Source: Rhodocollybia butyracea (taxonomy: Eukaryota > Basidiomycota > Agaricomycetes > Agaricales > Omphalotaceae). From it: a DNA stretch of 64,000 nucleotides. The position numbers and the translations under genes were made by a program. The DNA is taken from assembly GCA_015501585.1 (NCBI GenBank), contig JADNRY010000195.1, forward strand, positions 1 to 64,000. The letters run 5' to 3'. The first letter of the stretch is position 1; every line of letters begins with the position of its first letter. Below are positions 46,183 through 58,443 of this stretch, in pieces. The notes below the pieces were generated by a model. The model was not told the DNA's origin and did no database searches. It saw only the letters and a program-made list of their open reading frames with translations.

Positions 46183-48592
46183 ATGACAACTGATACTGCC
46201 CGGTATGTACTTGATCTCACTTTTTCGTCGGCACTATGTCTAATGAAACTTACTGCAGCTTGCCGCCTAATGTGTGGCAACGAAATTTGTACACATTTGT
46301 GCCTCCGGAAGATAACTACGAGACTGAATCCTGGGATATGCAGCAGCTGGATACATACCCCACATCTCAGCCTAGTAAACAACTGAAAACCAACGAGCTC
46401 CGTTCTTGTATGCCGACAGGTTGGCATTTTGGGGCCTGGATAGCAACGTTCCAGGCTGGCGTTGTTCTGCTGATAAACATCATTACCCTGCTGGTTTGTG
46501 TTGGGAAGACCAGCGGCAGCATTGGTATAGCCCAGATATTCGAAGGAGATTGCAACACTGTAGACCACGTTACCTTGGGCATACATTTTGTCATCAATGT
46601 CCTCAGTACTCTGTTGCTCAGTGCCAGCAACTACGTAATGCAGAGCCTCTCCGCTCCTACTCGAACTGAAGTCGATCGAGCTCATAAGAAAGGTTTTTGG
46701 CTTGACATTGGCTCACAGAGCATGCACAACCTTAAGCATACAAGTGGCTGGAAGCGGTTACTATGGACTTTACTCTCTATCTCTTCTATTCCCCTCCATC
46801 TCTTGTACGTGAGATTGCTCCTATTGGTGTTAACATATGCTCATCTGCATGCCAGTTACAACTCTGCCTTCTTCTCTACTATAAGCGCTAATGACTACAA
46901 TTGGTATCTAGCCCAAGGACCAGAAATGCGAGACTTGCCTCAGAATAATTTGACGTTCAACTGGGATTGCGCAGATTTGGAACTTGTTGCTTGTTCAAGT
47001 CCAGATGCTGAACCCGCCAACTGGCTAGATTCACCTAATTGCCTCCGAACCTACGCCTGTCTAGGTCCAGATATCGAACCTGCCAACTGGGAGTTCTTGA
47101 ATCCATCTGATTGCCTCCACGCATATGCAGTGGATTTTCTCGCTAGCCGTCGTGATCTAGTGATGGTGGTTGGAGACTACATCCCTAATAACTCCTTTCT
47201 CATTCTGCAAAACTCAATATCTGGTCAAATGAGTACGCCTTTCACTCCATATGACTGGATCTGCGGTAGTACTTCTAGCATTCCAGCAGTTCCAGGTTCT
47301 TGCTCTCAGAAGTGGAGAGAAATCAACCCCTCCAATTGGACAATGCAGGCGGGCCCCTTTCTGGACACGGCGAGCATTGCAACCGGGTCATTGGGTGTTC
47401 AGTATTGCCTTAGCGAAACAACTGCTTCCAAGTGTCAACTACAGTTCAACCTCCCACTTCTTGCCATCGTTGTTGCCTTCAACCTTGTAAAGGTAATATG
47501 TATGGTGATCGTGGCCACCAAAATGCACGATAATCCTCTAGTAACCCTTGGAGATGCGATAGCATCTTTCACCAACAATCCTGAGCCGCTGACAAAGGAC
47601 ATGTGTTTGGTGTCTCAAAGTTATCTTGAGAGGATAATTTTGAGTGGTGATAAAAACGAACTTGGTACAAGATCTTTCTTAATTGCATACCAACCTCAAC
47701 AAACTACATGGATGGCTACAGCTAGTCGGCGGCATTGGATCACGATATGTTCCCTGTGAGTAGTCGGGTTTGCATAGCACAACATCAGCTTAAAGTCCTA
47801 ATAGCTTCTTTCTTGGTCTATCCACCGCAATGGGTCTTTTAGGCTTCGCTGTATCCGAACTGAACAGTATCTATGGCCTGAATAACTTCTCATCCCTCTG
47901 GCAGCTTGGCGTCGGCAAAGCTTCATCTCAAAAACATCATTACCTCGTGGCGCATACCATCACATGGATATTGGGCTATTCTAGCATCTGTGCTAATAGC
48001 CAATCTTCCCCAGCTTATTTTTTCCATGATATACCTTGTTTTCAATGGCCTTTGCACAAAACTGTTCCTTGCACTCGAATGGTCCTCATATGCCCAAAGC
48101 CGCAAACCTCTCCGTGTCTCTGACCCTCATGGAGACCAACGATCCACCTACTTCCTTAACATACCATTCCGTTTCGGTGTCCCGTTAATGGTTTACTCAG
48201 CCCTCCTACACTGGCTTCTGTCACAGAGCATCTTTGTTGTTGCGGTCACTTTCTGGAATGGCGATGTCATTGATACATCAAGTAGTCTCACCACCTGCGG
48301 CTATTCGCCAGCGGCAATGTTCCTGACAACAGTTGTTGGGGCATCTCTTATCCTGAGCTCCCTTGCTGCAGGGTATTTTAAGCACCTTCGATGTGATATG
48401 CCCTTAGCAGGGAGTTGTAGCAAGGCTATTGCAGCGGCTTGCCATCCACCAGAGGATGGCTCGGACCCGCTCAAGCCTATGAAATGGGGTGTGATTTCAA
48501 ACATTTCAGATAGCTCCAACCCAGCTGTTGGGCATATAAGTTTCTCAAGTGGGGAGGTTTCGGCACCAGTACCGGGGTGTTATTATCTTTGA
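46183..48592 (+). CDS. DUF6536-family membrane protein, copy B (one frameshift)
   Basis: Exons 46183-46202, 46259-46804, 46856-47755 and 47805-48592, the same architecture and phases as copy A (exon 2 is exactly 546 nt in all three copies). Same signature motifs (FEGDCNTVDH, INVLSTLLLSASNY, LSAPTR) and C-terminus. In exon 4 the A run at 47930-47934 has five A where the paralogues need four (CAAAAACATC). This shifts the frame, and removing one A reopens it to the normal end. The second intron is in frame, so the protein could be read through it, but copy A shows it must be spliced. Function unknown. Confidence 0.75.
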
Positions 48593-50482
48593 ATTGAGTC
48601 AACGATGCGTTCTCCGTACAGAGAATGAGTACTCCATCTATCTACGGAATAAGATTGCGGCGACTTTTATAGTTTCTTCCTCATTCCTTCATGTTTAAAC
48701 CCTGTACCGATCTTATTTATACGTACTAGGTACGCTACCATACCCCGATTCTTACGCATAAAGGTGTCACTACTCAGAAACCATCTGGCTGTTACTACTA
48801 AGCTTCATTCAAGCTTCATTCCTCAACACCAACTTGTTGACTTGGAGTATTTTATTGACAAGTCCGTGGGGAACTCTTAGGCTTTCAAATTTCCACTACA
48901 AGTATCGAGAAAATCAAGGTGTACGTTTCGGTACCGGAGGACTGTAATGGTTCCAGTCACCGTGCAAAATTGATCAGTTTCCGATTTCGCAGAAACTGAG
49001 TGCCGGAAATATGTATGTTTTGCAAGGCGCGAGAGGCTATAACGGCCCCATTCGCGGGTTATCTCAAAAAATATCAAATGTTTTGGAAGGCGGGAGCCCC
49101 ATTCGCGGGGCTATTTCAAATAATCTCTACGGTAAGAGCGAGAGAGAGAGATAAAACACAACATTTTCGGCGGCGGCAACGGAGTCGTGACTCGTTACTC
49201 TGGCGTCACGAACACTTTCCTTAATTATTTTGTTTACTCATCGAACTCAGGTTCAGTAGTTATTTTGTTTATTACTTACTTGTTTTGTTTTCTATAGTAT
49301 CTGCTTATGGTAATAGGCCTTCAAAAGGTAGCCCATTACTGTAAGTACGGTTTTCACTGGTAGAACTTATCAAACAGATTCAAACTACCCAGTCACAACA
49401 GTTTTGCAACAGTTCTCTACCTAAAAGAGTCCCCCCATTTCACCTACTGACACTGATTTAATAACCCATTTCTCATGTGATACTACAGTGTCTCGTCACC
49501 CTAGTTACATAGCCTCGTATGCCAAGAAGCCCCAAGCTGTAGTTGTATCCTATCACCATACCGTGTAATAAATCTTTCCTTCCTTCCTTCCAAAAAGAAT
49601 GGGCCTCATGAACACTCACCTCGCGTTCAGCGTGCAATCACTCGTGGTCTTAAGGTTTGCATCTTCTTGGGGGATTAGAGCATACTTTGATTAACTTTGT
49701 CTTGTGGTGTTTCTAATGCAGTTGGAATGCAAGGGGAAGGAGGAGGATTGGCTCGGGCACGAGTACTAATACTTACGCTAGCCTTTGGCCCTTAGAGGGC
49801 ATTCTACATACATCTGACATGTATCCCAGGACTTCCATCCTCGTTGCAGCTCATTAGTGCAATTACCGCGGTATATGAGCATCAACAGACCAGGCTGAGA
49901 CTAAACCAGGACGCTTAATCATGGGGTTGTTCCTGGGCGCTCCTGTTTCCGAGTTCAATTAACTCTGGTCACTGAAAAGGAGGAGCCCGGACTGGCGCAA
50001 AAATGGAATTTGGGCCAAAAATATGTGTAGTTTTTATTCTTAATATAGCTACGGTCTGCAGTCTGGACTAATATCGTGGGGCTACTACTATGTTTCGTCG
50101 TTCAACCTTCCGAGTAAGTACTATCAGCAGATCCTAGATACGTCTGACCTGGTTTTAGTTGATTCGATCTGTCATCCTTTGACAGTCATTAATTGCACCC
50201 AAGAGCCAAGGACAGGACGAGCGTCAAGCTACCTCAACCTCAGTGCTCACCCACCGCGATCCAACGCGATCTGGGCTTGATTGATTGGTCTATGATATCT
50301 TGATACAACGAAAAACCACCGACAAAACCGGAAACAATTTGGTGTACCTGGTATTGTAGCTTGATTGTAGCCCTTGAATTCGAATAAGTAGTACCAGCTG
50401 GTCCCCTTGTCAAGTTTCTTGCCTGCGCCCACCTTTGCTTACTCCTCCGCGGACCTCATTCTCGACGTAACCCCTTGGTGAA
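48593..50482. other. Spacer between copies B and C
   Basis: 48880-49220 matches the downstream segment of copy A (GAGGACTGTAATGG and GCGCGAGAGGCTATAA words); 49590-50480 matches 36520-37427 upstream of copy A. No gene seen. AGAGAGAGAGAG lies near 49140. Confidence 0.4.
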
Positions 50483-52937
50483 ATGATCACAGATACCGCT
50501 ATGTACTTGATCTCACCTTTCTTTGGTACTATGTCTGATGAAACTACAGCTTGCCGCCTAAAGTGTGGCAACGGAAATTGTACACATTTGTGCCTGCAGA
50601 AGATAACTATGAGACCGAGTCTTGGGATATGCAGCAGCTGGATACAAATTCCGCATCTCAGCCTAATAAACAACTGAAAACCAATGAAGTCCGTTCCTGT
50701 ATGCCGACAGGTTGGCATTTTGGAGCCTGGATAGCAACGTTACAGGCTGGCGTTGTTCTGCTGATAAACATTATTACACTGCTGGTTTGCCTTGGGAAGA
50801 CCGGCGGCAGCATTGGTATAGCCCAGATATTTGAAGGAGATTGCAACACCGTAGACCACGCTACCTTGGGCATACATCTAGTCATCAATGTCCTCAGTAC
50901 TCTCTTGCTTAGTGCCAGCAACTATGTAATGCAGAGCCTCTCCGCTCCTACTCGAAACGAAGTTGATCGAGCTCACAAGAAAGGCTTTTGGCTCGACATT
51001 GGTCTGCAGAGCATGCACAACCTTAAGCGTACACGTGGTTGGAAGCGGTTGTTATGGACCTTACTCTCTATCTCTTCAATTCCCCTCCATCTCTTGTACG
51101 TGAGTTTACTACTATTAATGCTGACATGTACTCATTTACATGCCAGTTACAACTCCTCATTCTTCTCTACCATAAGTGCCAATGACTACAACTGGTATAT
51201 AGCACAAGGACCAGAAATGCAAGATTTGTCTCAAAGTGCCAATTTGACATTCAACTGGGAGTGTGCAAATTCAACCCTTGGTCTTTGTTCAGACCCAGAT
51301 GCTGTACCCTCCAATTTCCTAGATTCATCTAATTATAATTGCATCCAACCCTACGCTTGTTTAGGTCCAGATATTGAACCTGCCAATTGGGAGTTCTTGA
51401 ATCCATCTGATTGCCTCCAAGCTTATGCAGTGGATTTTCTCTCGAACCGCCTTGATGTAGTGATGGTGATTGGGGACTACATTTTCCAACGACAGCTTTC
51501 TTGTTCTGAATGATGGACCATCTGGTCAATTGAGTGATTTCATGGGTGCACCTCAGGTTCCGTTTGGCTGGATCTGCGGTGGCACTGGGGGCATTCAACA
51601 ATCATTTGCAGACTCTTCAACTCCCTGCTCTACAGAGTGGACTCAAGGAATCAATCCATCCAATTGGACAATGGAGGCGGGCATTTATTTTGATTCAACA
51701 GGTGGTGATGATATTATATCAGGGTCCTTGCCGGTTCAGTACTGCCTTAGCGAAACAACTGCTTCCAGGTGTCAGCTACAATTCAACCTCCCACTTCTTG
51801 CCATCGTTGTTGCCTTCAATATTGTAAAGGTAATCTGTATGGCAATTGTGGCCACAAAAATGCATGATAATCCTCTGGTGACTCTGGGAGATGCGATAGC
51901 GTCTTTCAGTAACAGCCCAGAGCCGCTGACAAAGGAGATGTGTTTGGTGTCGCAAAGTTATCTTGAGAAACTTGATAAAAATAAAGCCACACCATATCCA
52001 TATCCATCACCCGGGCCGCTGGTTGTGTACCAACCTCAAAAAACTAGCTGGATGAGTACTGTTAGTCGGCGGCATTGGATCCTGATATGTTCCCTGTGAG
52101 TACTAACTTGTGGTTTACCCAACACAACGTCAAACTCAAAGCCCTGACAGCTTCTTTCTTGCTCTATCCACCATACTGGGCCTTTTAAGTTACGCTTTAT
52201 ATAAACTGAACACTGTTTATGGCATACGTGGCCTCTCACCACTCTGGCAGCTTGGCATTGGCAAAGCATCATCTCAAACTATCATCATCGGATGGCTCAT
52301 ACCATCACAGGGATATTGGGCTCTTGTAATATCCGTGCTAATAGCCAATCTTCCGCAACTTATCTTCTCCATGATATACCTTGTTTTCAACAGCCTTTGT
52401 ACAAAACTGTTCCTTGCCCTCGAATGGTCCTCATACGCCCGCACCCGCAAACCCCTCCGTGTTTCTGACCCTCATGGTGACCAGCGATCCACCTACTTCC
52501 TCAACATACCATTCCGTTTTGGTATCCCATTAATGGTTTACTCAGCCCTCCTCCATTGGCTTCTGTCACAGAGCATCTTTGTTGTTGCGGTCACTTTCTG
52601 GGATGGCGATTTAATTGATACCTCGAATAGCATCACCACCTGCGGCTATTCGCCAGCGGCAATGATCCTGACAGCAATTGCTGGAGGTTCTCTCATCCTG
52701 AGCTCCCTTGTTGTAGGGTGTTTCAAGCATCTTAAATCTGATATGCCCCTAGTAGGGAGCTGTAGCAAAGCTATTGCTGCAGCTTGCCATCCACCGGAGG
52801 ATGGTTCGGATCCGCTGAAACCTATGAAATGGGGGGTGGTGCCAAAATCCCCAAATAGCTCTAACCCAGCTACTGGACATATAAGTTTCTCGAGCGGGGA
52901 GGTTTCGGCGCCGGTACCGGGGCGTTATTATCTCTGA
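50483..52937 (+). CDS. DUF6536-family membrane protein, copy C (one frameshift)
   Basis: Exons 50483-50502, 50550-51095, 51147-52095 and 52151-52937. The motifs of the family are all present, including HLVINVLSTLLLSASNY, the Cys-rich ectodomain (WICGGTGG, INPSNWTMEAG) and the C-terminus. In exon 3 a run of four T at 51482-51485 (ACATTTTCC) has one base too many; with three T the reading YI.N.SF matches copy B. Everything after is open to 52937. The dienelactone hydrolase gene follows 1.3 kb downstream in the same orientation. Confidence 0.75.
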
Positions 52938-54271
52938 GTGACCCCGACGATGCGTACCGTCCGTACAGAGATTGAGGAGCCCTTCATCCATCTACGGAAC
53001 AAGTAGTATTGTGAAAATTCTATTTCTTTTTTCTGATTTCGTATTCTTCCTTAACGTTTAGTAGTTTATATATATTAAGCATATTTATACATACTGGCTA
53101 CGCTACCAAAAACCCAATGGTTACACTCTAAGAGGTGGTCCATGATTCATATTAGTAGGCTTTACTTGTTAGCACGAGTCTTAGTAAATGATTGACTTGA
53201 AGTATTGTATTTTGAAAAAACATTGGGAATTTCCACTACAGCTATCGAGCTCAAATACACACGTTTCGGCAGCGGAAGGAATCGTTCCAATCGCGGAGTG
53301 ATTTCGACCAAAGTAGAAACTGAGTTCAAGAGTGAGGAGATCGTTTTCAGAGGCGCGAGAGGGCTGTAATGTCCCCCGTTTGCTTAGAATCCCGAATTAG
53401 ACCGGGATGGAATTGAAGGTGCTGATGGAGGTAGAGTTGTAAGTGGAAATCGAGCTTGAGTTCGGTGGATCAAACCGCCAGTCGGTTGTATTGACTCGGA
53501 GGATTCACGAATAAAGATACAATAAGTATGTCGGGTCGCCACGGTTTGCATCTGAGCCTGCTACTTACCACTATAAGTAGCAGACCAATCCGCCGGCCCT
53601 ACGCTTCGCGGTGACCAGAAATATCAATTCTTTTCGACATACCAAGTAGGACCGAGATCGTTCCGTGCGTCCGTTTGTTTTTGAAACCAGTTAAACCCAG
53701 CTGAAACCTTCAAGCCCTTTTAGACCAGGCCTGAGCCAGAGAGGAGCATGCTTAGCGAGGTGATACCGCTATGACCATTTTGCAACTTCAAGACCAAGGT
53801 GATTAGGTAACGAGACGAACCATTCTCATGTCCGAGTTGACTAGGACCCACAAGCATGTAGCTTTCGATTCTCGTACGGCTATTCTTCCTTCCCTGGCTG
53901 ATCGACGTGTAGAGCCTGGTGTAGAGCTAAACAATTCAGATTCAAGAATCAAGTTCGGAAATTCGTTGCCTCACCTACCACTCATGTTCATTCATTTGGT
54001 GTTCGTCCCACTAGACTATTTGATCAGTGTCAGTAGGTGATTTGCTGTTAGTTATAGGAATTCTGCCATTCGCTACGTTCAAGGTTTGATCTTATCTGTC
54101 TATCTATCAACCACATGATCTGATTGCGATTAGATACAGGTCGGAAAGCTTCCGAATTTTTGAACCATTCCACGTTCGTCTTTTCGTGTACACGGTTTTC
54201 CAATAAAAGGACACAATGCTTCGCGGTTTCCCCAGATACTCACAGTACCCGCTGATAAGTCATACTGCAAG
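52938..54271. other. Spacer between copy C and dienelactone hydrolase
   Basis: Matches the sequence downstream of copy A (53230-53460 with 40200-40540; 53940-54010 with 41130-41200). No gene seen. Confidence 0.4.
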
Positions 54272-55429
54272 ATGAGCCTTTGCGAGGACTGTATCAAATG
54301 TACGTGTTCTTGCAAGTTTCTTGCGCTATCCTGTCCTTATCAAAGACTAGGCGTAACCCACGAAGGGACACCTGAAGGAAAATGGGAAACTATCAATGGA
54401 ATCGAGTGTTATGTTGGAGTTCCTACTGGCGAATACCAGAAAAATAAAGTTCTCTTGTTCATTTGTGATGCTTTTGGGCCGAGCTTGGTAAATTTTGGCC
54501 TCGTCTCTCGAATCCTGACAATCGTTCTAATTATACTACTAGATAAACAATCAGGTATGCCATGATGGGCTGCTTAAAACTCGTATGATCCCTAAATATC
54601 GCAGCTTTTGGTGGATGACTTTGCGAAACACGGAATAAGGGTGGGTAACTCTTTCTTGTTTTTAGATGTAACAACTTACACATCCTGCAGGCTGTTGCGC
54701 CCGACGTCTTCGCCAAAGATCCCTTACCCGCAGAATACGAAACATCTGAAGTACCGTGATAGCACCTTTCTCTTATTTTTCAAGTGCTCAATCAATCTCG
54801 CAGGAAAAGCGCAAGACTTTCGACATCCAAGTCTGGTTCTCTGGCCATACGCCCGAGATTACCCGACCAGCTATCGACAAGGTTATTGACGCACTCAAGG
54901 CCGATGGTATAACCGAGTTTGCCGCAATTGGATACTGCTACGGAGGTGTGTTGGTGTGTTATCGTATTAATATTGAATGCGCTCTTACTATTAGGCCTTC
55001 CACAGGGAGACACGTCTTCAATCTCGCATTCGAGAATATCACTTCTCTATCTATTGCGAACCATCCGTCCTTGTTAAAGCTTCCGGTGGACTTGGAAGTA
55101 CGTTTGTTCGTATATCCTTCCACTCCCACTACCCTAATTCAATATCTTAGACGTACTTTTCCTCCTCGCGCGCGCCCTTGCTTCTCAATACCTGTACCAA
55201 CGATTGGCAATTTCCTCTGGAAGCACAAGCGCAAGCTGACGCCATCTTCGGCGAAGGGAAATTCTCTCATGGATACAGACGAGAGTATTTCGACGGATGT
55301 ACTCACGGATTCGCTGTTCGAGGCGACCTTAGCGTTCCCAAAATCAAAGCTGGGAAAGAAGGAGCTTTCAAATCGAGCGTTGAATGGTTGTATCAGCATG
55401 GTTTTGGCCCCCAGAAGGCTGCGTTATGA
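54272..55429 (+). CDS. Dienelactone hydrolase family protein
   Basis: Eight exons: 54272-54299, 54351-54487, 54543-54554, 54605-54640, 54691-54750, 54804-54945, 55006-55097 and 55151-55429. All introns are GT..AG (43-60 nt), phases close, 786 nt, 261 residues. Starts MSLCEDC, then HEGTPEGKWE, LLFICDAFG and DDFAKHGI. The alpha/beta-hydrolase triad is visible: nucleophile Cys in GYCYGG (completed across intron 6), Asp in NTCTND, His in GCTHGF. Dienelactone hydrolases open cyclic ester bonds; fungal cytosolic members of this subgroup mostly have unknown substrates. One exon is only 12 nt. Acceptors for exons 2 and 7 were selected by phase and family match, since nearer AG sites give stops. No lesion seen. 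Confidence 0.85.
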
Positions 55430-56183
55430 AAATCGAAAGCTAACAATGAAATGTAACACAACCATACGTCGAAGTAACAATGCAGAATTTGTCTTCATTG
55501 AAAACTCTGACTACCGTATCCGTAAGTATGTTCTCCAAGTGTATTACGGCCTGCACCACGTCTTCCATGTAACGATGTTTTCCGACTGTAGGTTCGTTGA
55601 TAACCTGCCCACGACGACGCACTGTAGTCCGTCGTCCTGGTAGGTCAAGCTCATATAGCGCGTTATACGACTGTCCCTCGTGAGATCTCGCTCTAACGCC
55701 AAGCCAGGTTGAGTACATCTCACAAGGAGTCAACCCGAGCATGCCAATCCGCACTCATGCAGTACTACGGTCATGACCCAGTCTCCTCCCAGCCATCGCA
55801 TATCACAGATGAAACAACTCCTTGGTAAACTTTTAATCACAGTAGACATACTTACTCGCCGCTACTTTCGCAACCTCAGTAGCAATAAACCCAAGAATTC
55901 GGAGAGACGATCTGGCTACATCGACATGAGATCCATACTATGTACATTAAAGAACTAGAAGAAAGAACAAAAGAAACGGCCTGCTACCAATAGAACGACG
56001 GATCGCTAAGTAACCTCTCGACACATCCAAATTATACCTCATCACAAGACACTCCTTGAAACCAGATCCGGCTAGCTATAGAGGACGGGAAAAAAGGAAA
56101 AGCTGTTTGAGTCGGGGGAAAAGATATTACTGGTGATCTGTATCTCCAAAATGAGCATTCAGTACAAGTATACATTCAAAGGA
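55430..56183. other. No gene seen
   Basis: 3' flank of the hydrolase gene and of the convergent F-box pseudogene 7. Short motif-less frames only. Confidence 0.3.
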
Positions 56184-57800
56184 TCATACCTGTACTCCAT
56201 TCGTTCCAGAAACCTTTACTCTCAAACCCTCTGCACCCAAAATCTGTAGCGGTTCATAGATAGATGTCTGCATCATCAACGTCTTGCTCAGCAAACTCGA
56301 GAACGACGGATTGGATAGAACTTCTTCCTATTGCTAACATCTCCGCAGATAAATCTGAATCACGTTTAAACCATCGTGACTTGACCATGTCAACAAAAGC
56401 AGACTCGTCGAATGCATCGATGAAATCAGATCTCAAATGAAGACTGTGTAGTTTTGGAACCAGAGACATGGAGGTGGATTGGGTCTGAGTTAAGCTCGAA
56501 ATGAGATGCGAAGTGATAGGATTCCGGTTCTGGTCAAACTGGTCAACTTCAAGATGAAGTAGGGCTGGCATGAGTCGAAGGGCTGCGACAAGGTCTGCAT
56601 CAGACATAGATATGTCACGAAGCATGAATGTGGTGATCATACAGAGATGAATGAGGCAAAACCGTTGTTGGCTCCCCAGCTGAGCGGTTGACGTCACCAT
56701 CTATAATGATCGTATTCAAGGAAGGAAAGTTGAATGGGGAGAAGACTACGTCTGAAACCCGGAGGACAAACGATGTGATGCTACGCCATGGCTCCAGTGT
56801 GGCGCCCTCTTCCAGATCGGCAAAGCTCATATAGCCCAACTCGAGATTTTTCAGAGAGGGGAAGTGAGCTAGTGATCTTGAGCTTCAGTGAAATCTGTGA
56901 GTGATAAACGATTGATACCGGGTCCATCAAGTCGGTTTCTGGTCTTGGCCTTACATGCCCGGATAAGGAAAGTGAAACGAGTTTCGGGCAATCGTAGAAA
57001 CAACTCAAGTACAAAGCAGAATGTCTGCAAATATCCAGATCTACGAGTGAAGGAAAATGCCGCTCGGACATCCTGTAATTGAATAATGTTTCAATTCCTC
57101 GAAACTTGAATGTTTTCCAACCATAAGCATGCTGCGTGAGGTGCTCTAGGCCAGGGACTGCCTTGGATATAAAGAAACCATAGATAGTTAGTGCAAGCCT
57201 TAACGGCAAATCACCCGATCTCTGCAGATATAGTTTAACCGCATCAGTAAAACCTTTAAAGTTCTCTCCGTCTCCCCAGCCTGCAGTGTGTGTCTCTACT
57301 GCTAGGTTTTCCCACAAACTAGGCGACGACAGCGCTAGTGCACGCCAACGAGAACATACGGAGCCGACCGCCATCGCAGGAAGGTGGGTGATGACAGGAG
57401 ATGTGATATCAGTGGGAGGATTATCTTCTTCTTCCAGCCACGGATTGCATTGAAGAAGATTTTCTTCGCATACGTGCTTGAAAATGCGCGATAAAGTTTC
57501 GTTGGGCAGCTTCCGTATCGGTGAGAGCAAAGAAAGCAACGCAGCTCTTTGAGTTTTCAGCCGTTTTTTCTCTGTTTAAACAATCTTAATTTGCTCGGTG
57601 AGGCGGGCCAGCTCGAAAGTATGATCTTCGATGTCTTCTTCAGCCAGGGCCAGCATCGTCCTGAGTTCGTTGGCTCTGTCCGGGGTAACCACGAATGGTC
57701 CAAATTCGAAACGAAGATTATCATGCAGTGCGGATAGTTCCTCAGAGCTGAGGTTTACGCGTACCCGCAAAGGGTTGCCACATTGTGCGGAGGGAGTCAT
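56184..57800 (-). pseudogene. F-box-like protein 7, inverted outlier copy
   Basis: Minus-strand copy with ATG at 57800 and TGA at 56184-56186. The first break is a nonsense codon: TAA (57578-57576) where related copies have CAA, a C-to-T change, with the frame otherwise continuous into LLSPIRKLPNETLSRIFKHVCEENL. Later lesions: shifts near 56900-56960 and 56650, and a 4-bp CTAT duplication near 56265 just before the normal C-terminus. The remaining tail motifs (MITTF, LLHLEV, SRWFKRDSDLSAEM) are recognisable. It is about 26 kb from the main array, with the hydrophobin and DUF6536 loci between. Confidence 0.7.
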
Positions 57801-57831
57801 CGAAGCAGAAAGTCTCGGATAAGCGCCAAAA

Positions 57832-57843
57832 TTGAATAAGCGC
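57832..57843 (-). promoter_or_regulatory. F-box leader motif (copy 7, minus strand)
   Basis: GCGCTTATTCAA on the minus strand, 31 nt before the ATG of F-box 7, followed by a second partial copy GGCGCTTATCCG at 57816-57827. Its presence at this distant, inverted copy shows the motif travels with the gene. Confidence 0.55.
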
Positions 57844-58443
57844 CCTAACCGTGGAACCGTGGAATAACGCCTTCGCATGAGATACCTACAGCTTGTTTCG
57901 AGCAGAATTGATAGAGTAGTAAAGCTTACGACTGAAAGAAAGACAGTACAATCACTGAGTGACTGATGTGACCGTCAAGTGAGGTAAAGTGAGGTCAGTG
58001 ATGCGACGTTGGGTAATAGCGCTCAGCCGCCCAGCCGGCGGGGAGCTGTATTTCCAACGATATCCGATCGTGCCCATTGGGCCGACCACTGCCCCCGCCT
58101 TTGCAATATTGCAGATCGCAGAAACAGGTTGCCTCGTCGCATCGATGTAGGCGTACATTAAACACGTTGACGTGTAGTAGTATGTATCAAGTAAATAAAG
58201 AAAACGAAATGAAATATAAGATGTGAGAGATATGGGTACAAGCGTGTACTCACTGGACTAGATTATCACCGAAGAGACTGACAAGGTTGGCAGTCCTTTC
58301 AACTGCAGTAAGTGTGCTGGGGGTTGAGACATATTGAACTATTGGAGCCATTTTCCTTGAGGGATGGATAATATGAGGCTGAGTGTAAATAGTAGAGAAA
58401 AGAGCCCAGGAATTGAGGAGATACTGTCAGTCGCGAGTTATGT
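57844..58443. other. No gene seen
   Basis: Intergenic upstream of F-box 7 and downstream of the XPG-I gene. A minus frame at 58595-58299 has no motif. Confidence 0.3.

Noticed and set aside
46183..46259. Start of DUF6536 copy B at ATGTCTAATGAAAC within intron 1 (in frame there)
   Set aside because: The same ATG is out of frame in copies A and C, while a 20-nt first exon plus intron works in all three.
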